A stretch of DNA of 5,494 bases from Burkholderiales bacterium (GTDB lineage: Bacteria > Pseudomonadota > Gammaproteobacteria > Burkholderiales > SG8-39). The DNA lies in contig JADLDQ010000126.1 in the NCBI GenBank assembly GCA_020846575.1, positions 1 to 5,494 of the forward strand. The letters are read 5' to 3'. A program made the translations under genes and the position numbers. Below, in pieces: positions 1-5,494 of this stretch (position 1 is the first letter of the stretch; every line of letters starts with the position of its first letter). The notes under the pieces are model-generated. The model saw nothing but the letters and a program-made list of their open reading frames with translations. It searched no databases and was not told where the DNA came from.

Positions 1-1066
1 CGCACGCCACGCTCGAGGAAAGGGATGGGAACAGTTCGTTGCGCACCAGGGCGGCGCCGAGCACCATCGCACGCATCTTGCCCCAGGCGACCTCGCGCGG
101 CAGGTACTTCAAGCCGCAGTCCGGCGCGACCCACAGCCGCTCGGCGGGGAGGTAGTCCAGCCCGGCATGAATGCGCTCGGCGACCTGCTGCGGTGTCTCG
201 ACGCGCAGGTCGGCGAGGTCGAGTACGCCCAGCATCACGATCTTGTCGCCGAGCTGGCGCAGCACCTCGAGCTTCAGGCGCGGCTGCGCCGCCTCGATCG
301 AGATCACGTCGATGGCGCTCGCCGCCAGTTCGGCGAGGAAGGAGTAGCCGTCGGGCTTCCTGGTGTGGTTGCCTGGCACGCGCGCGTAGCCGAAGCAGTT
401 GTGCAGCGCCGTGAGGCCGCGCGCGCCGGCCACGGCGCGGTTGATGGCTTCCACGGCGTAGGCCCTGGCCTTCTCCGCACGCGCCTGCACGTAGGGTTCG
501 TCGAGCTGGACCACGTCGACACCGGCGGCGAACAGATCGCGGACTTCCTCGTTGACGGCTTCCGCATAGGCGAGGGCGAGGCTGCGCTCGTCGGGGTAGT
601 AGTCGTTCTGCGCCTGCTGCGCCATGGTGAAGGGCCCGGGCAGCGTGATCTTGAGCGGCTTGTCGGTCAGGCGCCGCAGGTGCGCGATGTCGGCGCTCTC
701 GATCGGCGCGCGACGGCGGATCGGTCCGACCACGCGCGGCACCGGATTGACCTTGCCCGTGCGATCCACGGCCGTGCCGGGATTGTCGATGTCGATGCCC
801 TCCAGCGCGTTGGCGAGACGGTTGGAGTAGCTCTCGCGGCGTACCTCGCCGTCACCGATGATGTCGATTCCCGCGCGCAGCTGGTCGAATACGGCCAGCG
901 CGGTCGCGTCGTCCTGGGCGCACTTCAGCAGATCCTCCGGTACTCTCCAGAGTTCGCGCGCGCGCACCCGCGGCGGCAGACGGCCGCGCAGCCGCTCACG
1001 GTCGATCAACCAGTCCGGCTGCACGTAGCTGCCGACCAGCGTGGTGGGGAGCGGTGTACGAATCAT
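1..1066 (-). CDS. Cobalamin-independent methionine synthase-like methyltransferase (C-terminal MetE type), 3' end cut by window edge
   Basis: A zinc-dependent methyltransferase of the short, single-barrel MetE class (COG0620). Family members move a methyl or alkyl group to a thiol such as homocysteine; the true substrate here is unknown. The frame opens at ATG 1066 and stays open through codon 355 to the left edge, so the stop lies outside the window. All four zinc ligands of the MetE C-terminal barrel are visible: His222 and Cys224 in LHNCFGY, Glu258 in ISIEAAQ, and Cys317 in APDCGLKYLPRE. The QLDEP motif (187-191) matches the family's QxDEP. The N-terminal GSY (12-14) corresponds to the GSF/GSY near the start of these proteins. 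The N-terminal half of full-length MetE is absent, as is normal for this class, and the length suggests the C-terminus is near. AGAGAGGA (complement of 1073-1080) is a good Shine-Dalgarno six bases before ATG. Cytosolic. Family assignment is firm; methionine synthesis as such is uncertain. Confidence 0.9.
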   Translation of the reverse strand, partial: MIRTPLPTTLVGSYVQPDWLIDRERLRGRLPPRVRARELWRVPEDLLKCAQDDATALAVFDQLRAGIDIIGDGEVRRESYSNRLANALEGIDIDNPGTAVDRTGKVNPVPRVVGPIRRRAPIESADIAHLRRLTDKPLKITLPGPFTMAQQAQNDYYPDERSLALAYAEAVNEEVRDLFAAGVDVVQLDEPYVQARAEKARAYAVEAINRAVAGARGLTALHNCFGYARVPGNHTRKPDGYSFLAELAASAIDVISIEAAQPRLKLEVLRQLGDKIVMLGVLDLADLRVETPQQVAERIHAGLDYLPAERLWVAPDCGLKYLPREVAWGKMRAMVLGAALVRNELFPSLSSSVAC

Positions 1067-1087
1067 GGGATGTCCTCTCTGACCTGC

Positions 1088-1134
1088 GAACGGGCGGTTG
1101 CGCATGGAGCCCCGGTGCGCGGACCCGCCCGTTC
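1088..1134 (-). repeat. Nested inverted repeat in the methyltransferase leader
   Basis: A perfect 10-bp inverted repeat (1088-1097 with 1125-1134, gaacgggcgg / ccgcccgttc) encloses a second perfect 5-bp one (1100-1104 gcgca with 1116-1120 tgcgc). Two further pairs follow outside after a one-base bulge at 1135. In minus-strand RNA this makes a long two-part hairpin whose base ends eight bases upstream of the AGAGAGGA ribosome binding site. It could be a leader structure, a protein-binding palindrome, or the terminator of the upstream gene, though it has no U-tract. It fits no riboswitch class I know. Confidence 0.6.
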
Positions 1135-1168
1135 CGCGCCGCGCGCCATATCGGGGAACGCGGCCCGG

Positions 1169-1200
1169 AAAGTACACCTGGCGCAAAGTACACCTGCCGC
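1169..1200. repeat. Two tandem 16-bp direct repeats containing aaagtacacctg
   Basis: aaagtacacctggcgc (1169-1184) is followed directly by aaagtacacctgccgc (1185-1200), identical at 15 of 16 positions. On the minus strand the unit reads CAGGTGTACTTT and sits about 100-135 bp upstream of the methyltransferase start. Two explanations fit: a paired regulator site, or a remnant of IS21-family-like terminal repeats, which from memory often contain multiple copies of TGTACACTTT-like units. No transposase is near. Confidence 0.75.
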
Positions 1201-1439
1201 AGGCGAAGGAGGGCCGGGTTACCCGAGGCGCCGCTGCCTCAAGTGCAACAGGATGCACGCTGCACACGAAGCATCGACTGTGTCGCTCCGCGATGCGTGC
1301 ATTGCTCACCGCGGCGGGCTGCGGCGCATGCCGCAGGTGGGCTACACGGTCTGCTTCGACTTCCCGAGGAGCGCGCGATCGGCGCGGGGCGCCCTCGCCT
1401 GCTGGCCGGGGGCGCTGGTCGCACCCCGCGGTCCGCCTT

Positions 1440-2003
1440 TCACCTGTTCATCGACGCCGCCGGAGAATCCCGAGCGGCGTGTTCGACCCGTGGCATCGCT
1501 TCTCCGAAGAACGCAAGCACGGGGCGCACGCGCTCGCTCGCAGCGATCGCCGCCTGATCGAGGGTGGCCTGGTCGGAGGTCGCCATCTCCATCTGCCGCT
1601 GGAGCTTGGCGATCTCGGCCTGGAGATGGGCGATGCGCTCGTTGCTCTTGCGGGTCTGATCGTCGAGCTGTTTGTGCCCGGTCGCGATGAAGCTCCTGAA
1701 CGCCGCCAGCTGCGCGTTGGCGGCCTCCACGATCGCACCGATCGAGATGTCGAAGGCCTTCAGGGAGGCCTCGACGATGCCCTTGCGGACTTCGGCGGGC
1801 GATTCCGCGGGTAGGGCCTTCAGCAGCTCCAGCGTGCGTTCGACACGATCCCGCTGCTCGGTCGTGACGCCCGCCTTCTCGAGCACGGGTATTGGATCGA
1901 AGCGCGGCGGCTCATGCTTCTCGCCCCCAGGGCTGCCCTGAACGGCCCTGTCACCCTCGCCTTCCGCCGCCTTTTCCGCGCCGAACATCCCGAACAGGCT
2001 CAT
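1440..2003 (-). CDS. Small coiled-coil protein of unknown function (187 aa)
   Basis: I do not recognise this family. The start is ATG 2003, preceded by GGGGGGAA (complement of 2006-2013). The frame remains open upstream to 2465, but that extension is Arg/Pro/Ser-rich, low in hydrophobic residues and unlike the body, so 2003 is preferred. The protein begins MSLFGMFG, a short hydrophobic, possibly amphipathic stretch. Residues 9-35 are polar and probably disordered (EGEGDRA, GSPGGEKHEPP). Residues 36-108 are helical and Ala/Glu/Lys-rich. About 110-142 is a strong coiled coil (NERIAHLQAEIAKLQRQMEM). A short amphipathic helix follows near 155-170, then a polar tail ending PAASMNR. There is no signal peptide, membrane span or catalytic motif. 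It may be a cytosolic oligomerising or scaffold protein; that is inference from composition only. It stands alone, 593 bp from the hydrolase and 373 bp from the methyltransferase. Confidence 0.8.
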   Translation of the reverse strand: MSLFGMFGAEKAAEGEGDRAVQGSPGGEKHEPPRFDPIPVLEKAGVTTEQRDRVERTLELLKALPAESPAEVRKGIVEASLKAFDISIGAIVEAANAQLAAFRSFIATGHKQLDDQTRKSNERIAHLQAEIAKLQRQMEMATSDQATLDQAAIAASERVRPVLAFFGEAMPRVEHAARDSPAASMNR

Positions 2004-2596
2004 GATTCCCCCCGGTAGACAAAGTGCACGGCACCGACTAAACGCGGAGTCTGCCTGGATTACCGTGACGGCGCAATCGGCCGCCCGCGCGAGCGACCGG
2101 ACGCGCCGGCCGCTCGCGCTCTGGGCGCTCCAGTTCCCGGTGCAGCCGCGCGGTGAGCCCCCCTTGCGGCTGGGCGCCCGTACCGCGTCCCCAGTGCCCG
2201 GTTCGCGCGGTTGATGGCGAATGGGTCTGGGCGAGTGCCGGTCGCCGGCGAGCCGATCCGTCCTCACCTGGCGCGGGCGGCGACGCGCTTTCCCACCTGC
2301 CGTCACCGAACGCCAATCGCCAGTTCTCGTGGCCCGGCGCCGCGGCCGTGCAAACGATCGGCGTCGAAGCTGCCCGGCTGCCGCGCTCGGTGGCGACGGG
2401 GATGAAGCCGCGTTGCCTGCCCTCACCCTGGCGTTCGGATCGATCAAGGCATCGACACACGCCAAGCGGGATGCCGGATAAGTCGAGACGAGCCGGCCGC
2501 GCTGCCCGTGGCGGCGGTTCGTTCCGCGCGGGTCCGCTCACAGGGTATCTCCAGCGGGGGCGGCCACTGCGGGAGCGGCATTCGCGCCCGCCGGCC
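2004..2596. other. 593-bp region without a recognisable gene
   Basis: It lies between the hydrolase stop and the coiled-coil gene start, both on the minus strand. Long frames are open here on both strands, but their products are Arg/Pro/Ala/Gly-rich without a hydrophobic core, without family motifs and without good ribosome binding sites, as expected of GC-rich noncoding DNA. The coiled-coil gene's ribosome binding site is at 2006-2013. I found no hairpin with a U-tract for the hydrolase, no tRNA and no convincing promoter. It could hold a decayed gene or a dispersed repeat, which I cannot tell from one copy. Confidence 0.6.
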
Positions 2597-3595
2597 TCAA
2601 TCCGCCTGCGGCCCCGCCACCGTATCGAGCCGCCGCTGGAGCGCCAGCTCCTTCAGGTAGTAGGCGTAGTCGAAATCGGTGGGCAGCGGCTCCACCAGCT
2701 TTGCGTAGATTTCGGGACGCCGGATGCGCTGTTGGCCGGGTCGCGTGCCGAGCACGGGCTGCTTTGCACGCAGCGCTCCCGAATCCAGGTCGGTGTGGGC
2801 GTAAAGGTTGCGGCGCAGGTAGTGCAGCCGGTCCATGTCCAGCTCGGCGCTGAAGATGCCGGTGCCCTTGAACGCGGCGAGCATCGACTCGGGTCCGGCG
2901 ATGTGGCCGACGCCCGCGTAGCCCGGGTTGAACATGTTCTGGGTGACGATCACGAACTGGTTGTTCTCGGCGGCGCGGCAGCGCGAGATGCAGCGCCAGG
3001 TCTCCCACAGCGGCGAGTCGAACGAGCCATCGTGGTGCAGCGACGGCGTGTGGTGGCCGTTCACGGGCGATATCAGGATCTCGGCGCCCATCAGCATGGC
3101 GATGCGGGGAAGCTCCGGGACCCACAGTTCGGAGCAGATCAGCAGACCGACCGCACCGAACTCGGTCTGGATCACCGTGGGCCCCGGACCCGGCGCGAAC
3201 AGGCGCTTGCCGCCGAACAGGTACTCGTTGAGCTCGGGCTCATCCGGCTGGCTGCGGCGGTGGTCGGCGAGAATCTCGCCGTCGGGACCGACCAGCTTGT
3301 GGCACAGGTAGTACACGCCGGGAAGCTCTTCGTGCGCAGTCACGTCGGAGCAGGCGCAGTAGAGGCCGACTTCGCGGATCTTCTCGCGCAGCAGATCGAT
3401 GGGATGCGCGCTCAGCTTGCCCTTGCTGTCGAGCGGTCCGTGCGCCGGGCCGGGATAGCCTTCCGGGAAACACACCAGCCGCACGCCGCCGATCGCCTTC
3501 ACCTCGTCCAGGTAGCGGATCGCCCGGTCGACGTTGCGCCACTCTTCCTCGCCATAGACGGATTCGGCCTGGACGGCCGCCACCTTGACCTTCAT
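2597..3595 (-). CDS. Carbon-nitrogen hydrolase (nitrilase/amidase superfamily), catalytic Lys replaced by Arg
   Basis: Nitrilase-superfamily enzyme of 332 aa, expected to hydrolyse a non-peptide C-N bond (amide, carbamoyl or nitrile) in the cytosol. It opens with MKVKVAAVQAES, the usual first strand. The catalytic Glu is E45 in CFPEGYPG. The nucleophile is C154 in LLICSELWVPE. Other family marks are GPDGEIL (103-109), RCRAAENNQFVIVTQN (205-220) and GPES (234-237). In GEILADHRRSQPDEPELN the second Arg, R114, falls where the family has its catalytic Lys (typically HRK or YRK); the codons there are CGC CGC. The ATG at 3595 has a strong GGGAGGTG ribosome binding site five bases upstream. The frame is open to an ATG at 3664, but that 23-residue extension is unlike a nitrilase start. 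It diverges from a NarK-like transporter, suggesting a shared nitrogenous substrate, which is inference. Subfamily and substrate cannot be assigned; the DHRRSQP region could also belong to an undescribed active variant. Confidence 0.92.
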   Translation of the reverse strand: MKVKVAAVQAESVYGEEEWRNVDRAIRYLDEVKAIGGVRLVCFPEGYPGPAHGPLDSKGKLSAHPIDLLREKIREVGLYCACSDVTAHEELPGVYYLCHKLVGPDGEILADHRRSQPDEPELNEYLFGGKRLFAPGPGPTVIQTEFGAVGLLICSELWVPELPRIAMLMGAEILISPVNGHHTPSLHHDGSFDSPLWETWRCISRCRAAENNQFVIVTQNMFNPGYAGVGHIAGPESMLAAFKGTGIFSAELDMDRLHYLRRNLYAHTDLDSGALRAKQPVLGTRPGQQRIRRPEIYAKLVEPLPTDFDYAYYLKELALQRRLDTVAGPQAD

Positions 3596-3600
3596 GCCGG

Positions 3601-3608
3601 CACCTCCC
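3601..3608 (-). promoter_or_regulatory. Ribosome binding site that fixes the hydrolase start
   Basis: The complement reads GGGAGGTG, a near-perfect Shine-Dalgarno, five bases (CCGGC) before ATG 3595. It decides against the upstream in-frame ATG at 3664. Confidence 0.85.
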
Positions 3609-3725
3609 GTGGATCTGGATTGTCCGATGCTAACACCCGCGCGTCGTCTCTCCTCTGCGTGCAAGCACCTTGCTCGTGGCTCCGGGCCGCTTCGAGGGAG
3701 GGTCGCTGTTTTCCGGGGAGCTACC

Positions 3726-3731
3726 TATAAT
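3726..3731 (+). promoter_or_regulatory. Candidate sigma-70 -10 box (TATAAT) for the transporter
   Basis: A perfect TATAAT in very GC-rich surroundings, followed by a GC-rich discriminator (ccgggcgc). At 17-bp spacing the -35 is poor (tcgctg at 3703-3708, two of six bases), so activation or a weak promoter is possible. Transcription would begin near 3738, leaving a leader of about 235 bases before ATG 3973. Confidence 0.5.
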
Positions 3732-3736
3732 CCGGG

Positions 3737-3869
3737 CGCTTGCGGCGATCGGCAGCGAAGCGCCAACCCGCCGAGAACCGGCGGTTCTTCCTGCCGGCGC
3801 TCGGAGGAAGGGCGCGCAAGGCGTCGCCGGAATTCTCGAGCGCGAAAGCGCCCGGGCAAGGTGTGCCCG
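3737..3869 (+). other. Possible structured mRNA leader or small RNA upstream of the transporter
   Basis: Several hairpins lie downstream of the TATAAT box. cttgcg (3739-3744) can pair with cgcaag (3815-3820), closing a domain. Inside it two hairpins exclude each other: 3768-3772 with 3780-3784, or 3774-3779 (agaacc) with 3783-3788 (ggttct). Then come a GCGC-GAAA-GCGC tetraloop hairpin (3840-3851) and a perfect 6-bp stem with a five-base loop (3853-3858 with 3864-3869). It fits no riboswitch I know; GC-rich sequence forms chance hairpins easily, so function is unproven. Confidence 0.3.
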
Positions 3870-3972
3870 CGCGCGAGTGATGGCGGCGATCGCTCGCCGG
3901 ATCGCATATCGCCAGGGGGCCGGTCGCACCCGTTCATGCGTGCCGAGTACGCGGGGCAGACAGAGACAGAAC

Positions 3973-5259
3973 ATGCACGACAGACGCATTCACGCTGCGC
4001 GCAGCGAGCCGGGCGGGTCGCCGAGCGACGCACGCGCGGAACCTCCCGGTAACCCGCGAGTGCTGCTGATTTCGCTGGCTGCCTTCACGCTGGGGTTCGG
4101 ACTGTGGGCGGTGTTCGCCGCGCTCGGCCCGTTTCTCATCAAGTGGTACAACTTCACGCCCTCGCAGGCGCTGCTGATCGCGGCCATGCCGCCGTTCTTC
4201 GCCTCCGCCGCCAGCATCCCGCTGGGCATGGCGGCGGACCAGTACGGTGGAAGGGCGGTGTTTTCGGTCCTGCTGGTGGTCCTCCTCGTGCCCCTGATCG
4301 CCGCGATGTTCGCCGACGGTTATGTCGCGTTCCTGTGCATCGGCATGTTGCTCGGTCTGGGCGGGGCGAGTTTCGTCGTCGGTAACGCGCACGTATCGGT
4401 CTGGTACCCGCGCAGCAGGCAGGGAACCGCGCTCGGGGTGTACGCCCTGGGCAACTTCGGCATCGTGCTGGGCATGGTCTTCGTGCCCTTACTGATCACG
4501 GGCGTGCTGGGGGGACCGTCGGGTTACGGCGATCTGCCCCCCAAGCTCTCCCTGGGACCCATCGAAGGCTGGCGCCTGCTGTTTCTGGTGTTCGCATTTC
4601 CCACCCTGATCATGGCCGTGGTGTACTGGACCTGCACCTCCGAGCCGCGGAGCCGGGCAAAGAAGCTCTCCTTCGGCCAGGTCGCCAGGGTCTATACGTC
4701 CGGATACCTCGTGTGGATCATCGCCTACCTGTACTGGGCGTCGTTCGGCACTCTCACGTTCTTCTCTTCGTTCGCGCCCACCTACCTGGTCAACCGCTGG
4801 GATATCCCGGGCGAAGAGGCGTCCATGATCTACACCTCGATCCTGGTCACCGGGGTCGCGCTCATGAGGCCGGTCGGAGGCTGGCTGTCGGACCGCCACG
4901 ACCCGAGAAGACTGCTGATCGCCCTGTTCGTTCCCAAACTGCTGCTCGCGCTGGTGCTCGCCGACGAGATATCGTTCCCGATACAGATGGCGGCCATGAT
5001 CGGTTTCGCGATGCTGTCAGGCGCCGCGGCGGCGTGCGTGGTCAAGCTGATTCCGACTTACTTCGCGGAGGTCGGCGCGGTCAGCGGCCTCGCCAAGGCG
5101 GCTGGAGCGGCGTGCGGGTTCGTGATGACCACGGCCATGGCCGTCAGTCAGGAGGTGACGGGAAGCTATGCCGAAGGGTTCAGACTGTGGGTTCTCGTGA
5201 CACTGGTTGGAATCGTCCTGCTCACGCTGGAGCGGCCGTACCGGCGCGAGAAGGCCTGA
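3973..5259 (+). CDS. MFS transporter, NarK/nitrate-nitrite porter-like, with altered substrate-binding residue
   Basis: An inner-membrane carrier of 428 aa with about 12 helices (roughly 30-55, 65-86, 94-113, 117-139, 151-175, 200-221, 243-268, 286-304, 312-330, 335-357, 367-391, 403-419). The MFS loop after helix 2 reads GMAADQYGGR (85-94) and its second-half equivalent GGWLSDRHDPRR (302-313). NarK-family features include VSVWYPRSRQGTALGVYALG (141-160), GNFG (160-163) on helix 5, and IPTYFAEVGAVSGLAKAAGA (360-379) at helix 11. Of the two substrate-binding arginines of NarK, the helix 8 one is present (R299 in ALMRPVGG). The helix 2 one, expected just before IPLG, is Ser81. The helix 11 signature is weakened (AAGAACGF), and an external loop at about 178-199 is long. 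Nitrate transport is therefore doubtful. ATG 3973 gives a normal-length protein but has only a weak purine-rich ribosome binding site; the in-frame ATG 3880 would add 31 Arg-rich residues. It is divergent from the C-N hydrolase. Confidence 0.9.
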   Translation: MHDRRIHAARSEPGGSPSDARAEPPGNPRVLLISLAAFTLGFGLWAVFAALGPFLIKWYNFTPSQALLIAAMPPFFASAASIPLGMAADQYGGRAVFSVLLVVLLVPLIAAMFADGYVAFLCIGMLLGLGGASFVVGNAHVSVWYPRSRQGTALGVYALGNFGIVLGMVFVPLLITGVLGGPSGYGDLPPKLSLGPIEGWRLLFLVFAFPTLIMAVVYWTCTSEPRSRAKKLSFGQVARVYTSGYLVWIIAYLYWASFGTLTFFSSFAPTYLVNRWDIPGEEASMIYTSILVTGVALMRPVGGWLSDRHDPRRLLIALFVPKLLLALVLADEISFPIQMAAMIGFAMLSGAAAACVVKLIPTYFAEVGAVSGLAKAAGAACGFVMTTAMAVSQEVTGSYAEGFRLWVLVTLVGIVLLTLERPYRREKA

Positions 5260-5261
5260 GC

Positions 5262-5282
5262 CCGGCGCGCGCGGCGCGCCGG
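5262..5282 (+). terminator. GC hairpin just after the transporter stop, terminator-like without U-tract
   Basis: ccggcgcgc (5262-5270) pairs perfectly with gcgcgccgg (5274-5282) around a three-base loop, starting two bases after the TGA. The following bases (ctgtgaac) hold no T-run, so it may end or protect the transcript rather than act as a classical intrinsic terminator. A second perfect stem (5322-5327 with 5333-5338, gccggg/cccggc) lies further on. Confidence 0.45.
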
Positions 5283-5363
5283 CTGTGAACGATTTCCGGG
5301 TGCGCAGCCGCGGGCTCGCCCGCCGGGCGCGCCCCGGCCGTGCAGGCGCGAATCCTCTGGCGT

Positions 5364-5391
5364 GAAACGACAAGTGCGAAACGACAAGTTC
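5364..5391 (+). repeat. Tandem 14-bp repeat just upstream of the reductase start
   Basis: gaaacgacaagtgc (5364-5377) is followed directly by gaaacgacaagttc (5378-5391), identical at 13 of 14 positions. It ends five bases before ATG 5397 and occupies the place where a ribosome binding site should be; no AGGAG-like sequence is present. It may be a regulator or RNA-binding site, or a simple duplication. Confidence 0.7.
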
Positions 5392-5396
5392 GTTCA

Positions 5397-5494
5397 ATGA
5401 GCACGTGGCTCGAAGGCCGGGTCGTCGGCCAGACTCGCTGGACCGCACGCCTGCTCAGCCTGCAGGTGCAAGCGCCGTTCGGCCCGTTCGAGGC
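5397..5494 (+). CDS. fpr: Ferredoxin-NADP reductase-like protein, 5' fragment cut by window edge
   Basis: Only the first 32 codons are present. The peptide starts MSTWLEGRVVGQTRWTARLL and continues SLQVQAPFGPFE. This matches the N-terminal beta-strand region of bacterial Fpr-type FAD enzymes, in which a WT/WN and LFS-like segment precedes the FAD-binding GQF motif; the GQF would lie just past the edge. Such enzymes pass electrons between NADPH and ferredoxin or flavodoxin in the cytosol. The start is chosen from this similarity, since no Shine-Dalgarno is seen. It follows the transporter on the same strand after 137 bp holding two hairpins, so separate expression is likely. Assignment rests on a short stretch; another FAD/NAD-binding oxidoreductase is possible. 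Confidence 0.65.
   Translation, partial: MSTWLEGRVVGQTRWTARLLSLQVQAPFGPFE

Larger units (their letters stand above)
1067..1439. other. 373-bp intergenic region between methyltransferase and coiled-coil gene
   Basis: No convincing gene. Open frames here are Arg/Ala/Pro-rich and resemble no family I know. It holds the methyltransferase ribosome binding site (1073-1080), a nested inverted repeat (1088-1134), a 16-bp tandem repeat (1169-1200) and a small hairpin, gaggc/gcctc at 1225-1229 and 1236-1240. The rest (1241-1439) shows nothing recognisable. Both flanking genes read leftward, so this region is the 3' flank of the coiled-coil gene and the promoter/leader region of the methyltransferase. 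No clear -10/-35 pair was found. Confidence 0.7.
3596..3972. other. 377-bp divergent region between hydrolase and transporter genes
   Basis: Carries the hydrolase ribosome binding site (3601-3608), a plus-strand TATAAT box (3726-3731), and a hairpin-rich stretch (3737-3869). Just before the transporter start there is only a weak purine stretch (cagagacagaac). No clear hydrolase promoter is visible on the minus strand. A frame in phase with the transporter is open through the whole region, but its translation is Arg/Pro-rich and not part of the family fold. Confidence 0.7.

Noticed and set aside
167..1690. Plus-strand open frame of 507 codons antisense to the methyltransferase
   Set aside because: Mirror frame of a GC-rich gene. 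The minus strand encodes an intact zinc-site methyltransferase over most of it, and the plus-strand product has no family motif and ends in Arg/Ser/Pro-rich sequence.
2004..2465. N-terminal extension of the coiled-coil protein to an ATG at 2465
   Set aside because: The added 154 residues are Arg/Pro/Ser-rich and disordered, while ATG 2003 has a good ribosome binding site and a sensible protein start.
3596..3664. 23-residue N-terminal extension of the hydrolase from ATG 3664
   Set aside because: A near-perfect Shine-Dalgarno sits before ATG 3595 and MKVKVAAVQ is the standard nitrilase start.
2153..3730. Plus-strand open frame of 525 codons antisense to the C-N hydrolase
   Set aside because: Shadow of the hydrolase. 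The product is compositionally biased, has no domain and crosses the divergent region.
3670..3972. N-terminal extension of the transporter upstream of ATG 3973
   Set aside because: It covers the TATAAT box and hairpins, is Arg-rich, and would add about 100 residues before helix 1, unlike NarK-type carriers of about 420 aa.
3737..3972. Known riboswitch (glycine, TPP, cobalamin, guanidine) in the transporter leader
   Set aside because: None of the conserved core motifs of these classes that I know could be found; only generic hairpins are seen.
5017..5448. Minus-strand open frame overlapping the end of the transporter and start of the reductase
   Set aside because: Arg/Ala-rich shadow lying over two recognisable plus-strand genes.

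Overview
This is a GC-rich bacterial window. Codon use is strongly GC-biased, start sites carry Shine-Dalgarno sequences, and the protein families present (short MetE-like methyltransferase, NarK-type MFS carrier, Fpr-type ferredoxin reductase) fit a Pseudomonadota genome. Betaproteobacteria is my guess, but the sequence does not prove it. No rRNA, tRNA, CRISPR array or intact insertion sequence was found.

The left two thirds read on the minus strand. From 3595 down to the left edge come a carbon-nitrogen (nitrilase-superfamily) hydrolase (2597-3595), a small coiled-coil protein of unknown role (1440-2003), and a cobalamin-independent methionine-synthase-like methyltransferase (1066 to the left edge, no stop inside the window). 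They are separated by 593 bp and 373 bp, so they are probably not one tight operon. The 373-bp gap holds a nested inverted repeat just upstream of the methyltransferase ribosome binding site and a 16-bp tandem repeat. The 593-bp gap holds nothing I can recognise.

The right third reads on the plus strand. A 377-bp divergent region separates the hydrolase from a 12-helix MFS transporter of the NarK/nitrate-nitrite-porter type (3973-5259). That region has a perfect TATAAT box and a long hairpin-rich stretch that may be the transporter's mRNA leader. After the transporter come a GC-rich hairpin and a 14-bp tandem repeat. The start of a ferredoxin-NADP reductase-like gene (5397 onward) then runs off the right edge.

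The most informative part is the divergent hydrolase/transporter pair. Each is a clear family member altered at a key residue: the hydrolase has Arg where the catalytic Lys is expected, and the transporter has Ser where the first substrate-binding Arg of NarK is expected, while the second Arg is kept. One hypothesis is that the pair imports and hydrolyses a small nitrogen compound other than nitrate; this is inference. The methyltransferase keeps all four zinc ligands.
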